The notes under the pieces: generated by a model
Told to the model about the DNA's origin: nothing
Databases searched by the model: none
The model's input: only the letters and a program-made list of their open reading frames with translations
Made by a program: the position numbers and the translations under genes
In this document: positions 29,771 through 32,910 of the stretch, piece by piece
Position numbering within the stretch: position 1 is the first letter of the stretch
How the letters are laid out: every line of letters begins with the position of its first letter
Assembly: GCA_964469165.1 (NCBI GenBank)
Contig: CAYXXZ010000027.1
Coordinates: 1-32,910 of the forward strand
Direction: 5' to 3'
Origin: CAYXXZ01 sp964469165
Lineage (GTDB): Bacteria > Pseudomonadota > Gammaproteobacteria > Pseudomonadales > Porticoccaceae
DNA: 32,910 nt

Positions 29771-30910
29771 TCAACGCGCCGACGCCTTGCGCGGGGGCTT
29801 GACGATGACGGCGGTGCGCAGTTGGCTGCGGCCGAAGCGGGACATCCTGATGAAGTCGCCGCGTGCGATGGGCAGGTGCTGGCTGTCGAAACCGCTGGCG
29901 CTCTGTTCTTCCGGGTCCGGGTCCGAATCATGTACGTAGAGACAGTCTTCGTCGTAACCGCTCATCACCACCCAGTGGGGCGCCTTGCGGCCATCCAGAC
30001 GATAGGTGCTGATCAGAATCAGCGGGATATGGCCCTTGTCGAATGCGCCGATCAGATCCCTGTCGCTGAACTCCCGATAGGTGAGCCGTATCCTGTCGGT
30101 TTTGGCCTGCGCGGTAAAGTCTTCGTGTACCAGCTCGATCACGCGTTTCTTGTTTTCGTCGCGAACGCTGTCCACGAACAGGGCCGTGGCGCGATTGAGC
30201 CACACTTTGGCACCGTAGCCGCGGCGCCGCGCCGCCAGGGCCAGCCCCACCGGGTGGCAGCCACCGTGCCCGGAAGTCATGAAGATGGTGGTGGCCTCAC
30301 GCCATATCTGCAGCTCCTCATGCTGCGTGGGCCGATAATTCTTCGATAGCCCGCGCATCGCCATCATCAGCGCCGCCGGCCCGCAGGTGAACGGTGTCGT
30401 CTGCTGAATCCAGGGAATGGGCAGGCTGGCCGCCACCGGCGGCACGGTGCGAATACATTTCTGCATGCGCAATGCGTCGTTGTCGTCTTCGTAATAGTTG
30501 CGATAGATACCGAAGGGTTGATAACCCATGCTTTCGTAGAGGCGAATCGCCGCACTGTTCTCGACACTGACCTCGAGACGCAGAAACAGTTTTCCCGCTT
30601 CCTCGGTCAGCTCCTCGCCCTCCACCAACAGTGCCCGGGCAATACCGGCACCGCGAAAACCCGGGTCGATGGCGATGGAATAGAGACGCGCCAGAATTGT
30701 GCCGGGGCGAAAAACGATCAGGCTGTAGCCCGCCAGGCGCCCCCCGCTTTCGGCAACGATGAACGCACAGTTCTTGGCCTGTATCCAATGGCGGAAGCTG
30801 CGCCTGCTCAGCTGGTCGGTAGAGAAGCAGATTTGCTCGAGGCGCAACAGCGCCGGCAGGTCAGCCGCCTCGACCTTGCGAATCTTTACCGCGGGTTTAG
30901 AGTCTGTCAC
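29771..30910 (-). CDS. GNAT N-acetyltransferase fused to a C39-like cysteine peptidase
   Basis: The 379-residue product has two domains. Residues about 8-150 are a GNAT acyltransferase: IRKVEAADLPALLRLEQICF, SIAIDPGFRGAGIARALL (acetyl-CoA pyrophosphate loop) and AIRLYESMGYQPFGIYRNYY. Residues about 165-370 are a papain-fold C39-like peptidase with IQQTTPFTCGPAALMMAM (oxyanion Gln and catalytic Cys), APHWVVMSGYDEDCLYVHD (catalytic His and Asp). I chose the GTG at 30910: it overlaps the upstream stop as GTGA, and GGGAG lies seven bases before it; a longer frame to a GTG at 30937 is possible. The fusion is a known architecture found beside RimK-type ligases, as here. It probably acts on an aminoacyl or peptide product. 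Specific substrate unknown. Confidence 0.9.
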   Translation of the reverse strand: MTDSKPAVKIRKVEAADLPALLRLEQICFSTDQLSRRSFRHWIQAKNCAFIVAESGGRLAGYSLIVFRPGTILARLYSIAIDPGFRGAGIARALLVEGEELTEEAGKLFLRLEVSVENSAAIRLYESMGYQPFGIYRNYYEDDNDALRMQKCIRTVPPVAASLPIPWIQQTTPFTCGPAALMMAMRGLSKNYRPTQHEELQIWREATTIFMTSGHGGCHPVGLALAARRRGYGAKVWLNRATALFVDSVRDENKKRVIELVHEDFTAQAKTDRIRLTYREFSDRDLIGAFDKGHIPLILISTYRLDGRKAPHWVVMSGYDEDCLYVHDSDPDPEEQSASGFDSQHLPIARGDFIRMSRFGRSQLRTAVIVKPPRKASAR

Positions 30911-32019
30911 GAAGCCACTCCCGAAAACGCCTGCCACAAGACCTGGCGGCTGCGAAACACCACGGACTCGCGCCAGATTTCGTCCTGCGGATAAAAATGC
31001 TCGCGCATGCGCGTGGCGACCCGGGCCTTGCCATTTTCATCGGCTCTCGCCCAGCACGCCGCTTCGTCCAGCAGAACGGAGAAAAGCGACGCCGTACCGA
31101 GCGTGCCGAATTCCAATGTGACGAAACAGCTGTCCTCGGCCATGATGGCGTGCCAGGCATAGTCGAGCAGCCCGAGCTTGGGCACCGAGCTCGAGGTGCC
31201 CTCCGCCGGCAGCGCGCACGAGGGGCCGAACCAGCGAAGCGCCGTCGCCGCGCCGCCGCTGTCGGGCGCGTGGTCACAGATGATCTCGCCATAACCATAC
31301 GGGCCCAGGCCTGTGTGCACGTCGATCACCGCAAGGCGGCGCCGCGCCAGGGCATGCTCCGCCATCAGGCTTTCGATGACGCCGCGACTGAAGGATGGCG
31401 CCGTGCCGCCATAGAACGGGCCGTGCGGGTCAGTATATTGCCCCGCGCTGAACGCGATCTCGTAGGCGCGCTGCCCGAGCAGTTCGGCCTGCTGATCCAG
31501 AGCGCGCTGGCGCTGCTGTGGATCGGCGATTCGGAACAGGTCACGCAACCCCTCGTAACCGGGATTTTCAGGCGGCGCACAAGAAAAATCGATGAAGTTG
31601 CGGTTGACATCGATGCCTTCGTGATCGCAACGGCGGAGGTGGGCATAGCCCCAGGGATTCAAGGCATTGATGCACAGCAGTGCCGTATCGGCAGGCAGTT
31701 CACAGTCGCCACTGGCGAGCAGGCCGAGGAAGTCTGTCTGCACCGCACTACCGGCAAAGCCCTCGATGCCGTGAGTGCCGGCGATGAGCACCACCACAGC
31801 GGAGGCATCGGCGGCGCCGAGCCACGCACTCTGGCAACGCAGCGGCGCGCCATCCGGGGCGGCCAGGGGATGAAGAAATTCCCGCGTCATCAGGTCGCCA
31901 CCGAGCTTGTCGACGGCGCGCTGCCAACTCTCGATGGCCTCCCGATACGTAGCCGGGAACACATCGGGTTTGAAGCCGCGCGGTCGTGAGAACTGCCGCA
32001 GGGTGGATCTGTGGAGCAT
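30907..32019 (-). CDS. DUF2817 protein, M14-like zinc carboxypeptidase/amidohydrolase
   Basis: The 370 residues carry the metal ligands of an M14-type fold: GTHGIEGFAG near residue 83 (His-x-x-Glu), GIDVNRNFIDF near 140, and AVIDVHTGLGPYG near 233 (third ligand His), with VTLEFGTLG near 305 in the position of the catalytic Glu. It should hydrolyse a C-terminal amide or peptide bond in the cytoplasm; no signal peptide is seen. I chose the ATG at 32019, six to seven bases after GGGGGAG; the open frame continues to 32181 through a repeat element and lacks homology there. The stop codon overlaps the GNAT/C39 start (GTGA), which implies translational coupling. With the divergent RimK-type gene it forms a probable synthesis-and-trimming set. 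Confidence 0.88.
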   Translation of the reverse strand: MLHRSTLRQFSRPRGFKPDVFPATYREAIESWQRAVDKLGGDLMTREFLHPLAAPDGAPLRCQSAWLGAADASAVVVLIAGTHGIEGFAGSAVQTDFLGLLASGDCELPADTALLCINALNPWGYAHLRRCDHEGIDVNRNFIDFSCAPPENPGYEGLRDLFRIADPQQRQRALDQQAELLGQRAYEIAFSAGQYTDPHGPFYGGTAPSFSRGVIESLMAEHALARRRLAVIDVHTGLGPYGYGEIICDHAPDSGGAATALRWFGPSCALPAEGTSSSVPKLGLLDYAWHAIMAEDSCFVTLEFGTLGTASLFSVLLDEAACWARADENGKARVATRMREHFYPQDEIWRESVVFRSRQVLWQAFSGVAS

Positions 32020-32112
32020 GTGCAACTCCCCCTGATGCCGAGGTCTGCTGTTTTGGCAATCATAGCCTGATCTGAATGGCTTTTTGTGAAGCTGTTTCGC
32101 ACTCCGTATTCC

Positions 32113-32226
32113 GGTTTCTGCCTGGGGAGAGGGTTTCCAAGACACGCCGTAAACCCATCCCTGGGGGCTCGACAGCGCCATCCCTGGCGCTGACGGTCTT
32201 GGAAACCCTCTCCCCAGACAGAAACC
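32113..32226. repeat. Nested inverted-repeat element, 31-bp arms
   Basis: Arms 32113-32143 and 32196-32226 are inverse complements with one mismatch (inner end GAGGGTTTCCAAGAC on the left). The loop holds a second perfect hairpin, CAGCGCCA-tccc-TGGCGCTG at 32173-32192. The element fills a third of the 345-bp divergent gap (32020-32364) between the DUF2817 gene and the RimK-type gene. I see no target duplication. It is probably a MITE-type insertion or a paired terminator; the remaining gap sequence shows no gene and no clear promoter boxes. Confidence 0.8.
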
Positions 32227-32364
32227 TCACAGCGGCATCGAGGCTTAGCACCATTCTAGCCTGATCTTTTTTGCGGCAGTAAGCCGAGTGCACAAGAATC
32301 CAGTTGCCGAACCTGTGCAGGAGGCGCAGAATTCAGGCGCCCCCACCTTCCTTCCCCTGGAGCC

Positions 32365-32910
32365 ATGACCCAAACCCTGATCATCGTCGACGACATGGCG
32401 GACTGGGATGCTTTTTACCCCAGCGAAAATGTCATGCTGTTTGCAGACTACCTCGACAGCGGTCGCTTCAAAACCACGGATCGCACCCGCATCATCAATC
32501 TGTGCCGCAACTTCAAATACCTGTCCGACGGCTACTATTGCTCGCTGCTGGCCGAAGCGCGCGGGCACAGCGTCATCCCTGCCGTAAAGGTGCTCAACGA
32601 TCTCGGCAAGCGCGCGCTCTATCAGATACAGCTGGACGAGATCGCCAACGAACTGACGAAAAGCCTGAAGACTCATCCACCATCGGCGAAGATCCTGATT
32701 CACAGCTATTTCGGCACCGCCCGCAATCCCGAGTACCGGGAGCTGGCGCGGCGCCTGTTCGATCTCTTTCCGTGCCCGGTGCTCGAAATCACTCTGCGTC
32801 ACGACAAGCAATGGAAAATCGACTCGCTCAAGGCGCGCTCCCACCGCGGCCTCAACGACGAGGAAGAGACCACCTTTGCCGACGCGCTCAACAATTACAG
32901 CCGCCGGGTG
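32365..32910 (+). CDS. RimK-family ATP-grasp protein, N-terminal (RLAN) part; runs off the right edge
   Basis: An uninterrupted frame of 182 codons from the ATG at 32365 to the window end. It begins MTQTLIIVDDMADWDAFYPS and contains NLCRNFKYLSDGYYCSLLAE, ARGHSVIPAVKVLNDLGKRA and LIHSYFGTARNPEYRELARR. This matches what I know of the RimK-like ATP-grasp N-terminal (RLAN) domain; the ATP-grasp ligase domain itself lies beyond the window. Full proteins of this type are near 480-500 residues. RimK-fold enzymes join glutamate or other amino acids to a carboxylate using ATP. A GGAG sits only two bases before the ATG, so the ribosome site is poorly spaced. The gene diverges from the DUF2817-GNAT/C39 operon. 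Confidence 0.85.
   Translation, partial: MTQTLIIVDDMADWDAFYPSENVMLFADYLDSGRFKTTDRTRIINLCRNFKYLSDGYYCSLLAEARGHSVIPAVKVLNDLGKRALYQIQLDEIANELTKSLKTHPPSAKILIHSYFGTARNPEYRELARRLFDLFPCPVLEITLRHDKQWKIDSLKARSHRGLNDEEETTFADALNNYSRRV

Noticed and set aside
27765..29939. 724-codon open frame on the plus strand across both dehydrogenase genes
   Set aside because: It is antisense to two clear dehydrogenases, and its internal repetition mirrors their duplication. GC-rich codon bias keeps this antisense frame open. The translation resembles no protein.

Overview
The window reads as chromosomal DNA of a GC-rich, aerobic gammaproteobacterium, most plausibly a marine lineage of the Halieaceae/OM60 or Pseudomonas-relative type. 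This rests on the 180-kDa-class NAD-glutamate dehydrogenase, ClpB, AcnA, the RimK/GNAT-C39/DUF2817 gene set, and abundant TonB receptors beside acyl-CoA dehydrogenase genes. The taxonomic placement is inference from gene content; no rRNA or tRNA gene was seen.

Layout. (1) 1-314: a 5'-truncated acyl-CoA dehydrogenase remnant ending at a small inverted-repeat element. (2) 314-9912: housekeeping and signalling genes on the minus strand: NAD-glutamate dehydrogenase, an L,D-transpeptidase, a GGDEF diguanylate cyclase, and clpB with a candidate heat-shock promoter. (3) 10021-14209: an N-terminal stub of a molybdopterin oxidoreductase, a 29-bp-arm hairpin repeat, aconitase A, a CBS-pair protein, a REP-like hairpin, and a deazaflavin-type nitroreductase on the minus strand. 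(4) 14210-23268: a co-oriented, visibly less GC-rich accessory block: TonB receptor, nitronate monooxygenase, acyl-CoA dehydrogenase, DUF7064-like protein, APH-fold kinase, small helical protein, MFS transporter. A tetO-like palindrome and a TTGACA box lie upstream of the receptor. (5) 23353-29588: rsmE, a second DUF7064-like gene, a second TonB receptor on the minus strand with two tandem palindromes upstream, and two tandem 3-hydroxyisobutyrate-dehydrogenase-like genes. (6) 29771-32910: a DUF2817 metallopeptidase-like gene translationally coupled by a GTGA overlap to a GNAT/C39-peptidase fusion. Divergent from them, across a nested inverted-repeat element, is the start of a RimK-family ATP-grasp gene that runs off the right edge.

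How the genes may work together. Block 4 looks like an import-and-catabolism unit for a hydrophobic organic acid or terpenoid/steroid-like compound: an outer-membrane receptor, an inner-membrane MFS carrier, flavoenzymes for the acyl chain, and an APH kinase with a small partner. The kinase, small protein and ACAD set recalls the LvaA/LvaB/LvaC logic of 4-hydroxyacyl-CoA phosphorylation. Block 5 repeats two ingredients of block 4 (TonB receptor plus DUF7064-like protein) with paired dehydrogenases, suggesting a related second module. Block 6 matches a predicted amino-acid/peptide ligation system whose product is not known to me. Substrates are unproven throughout.
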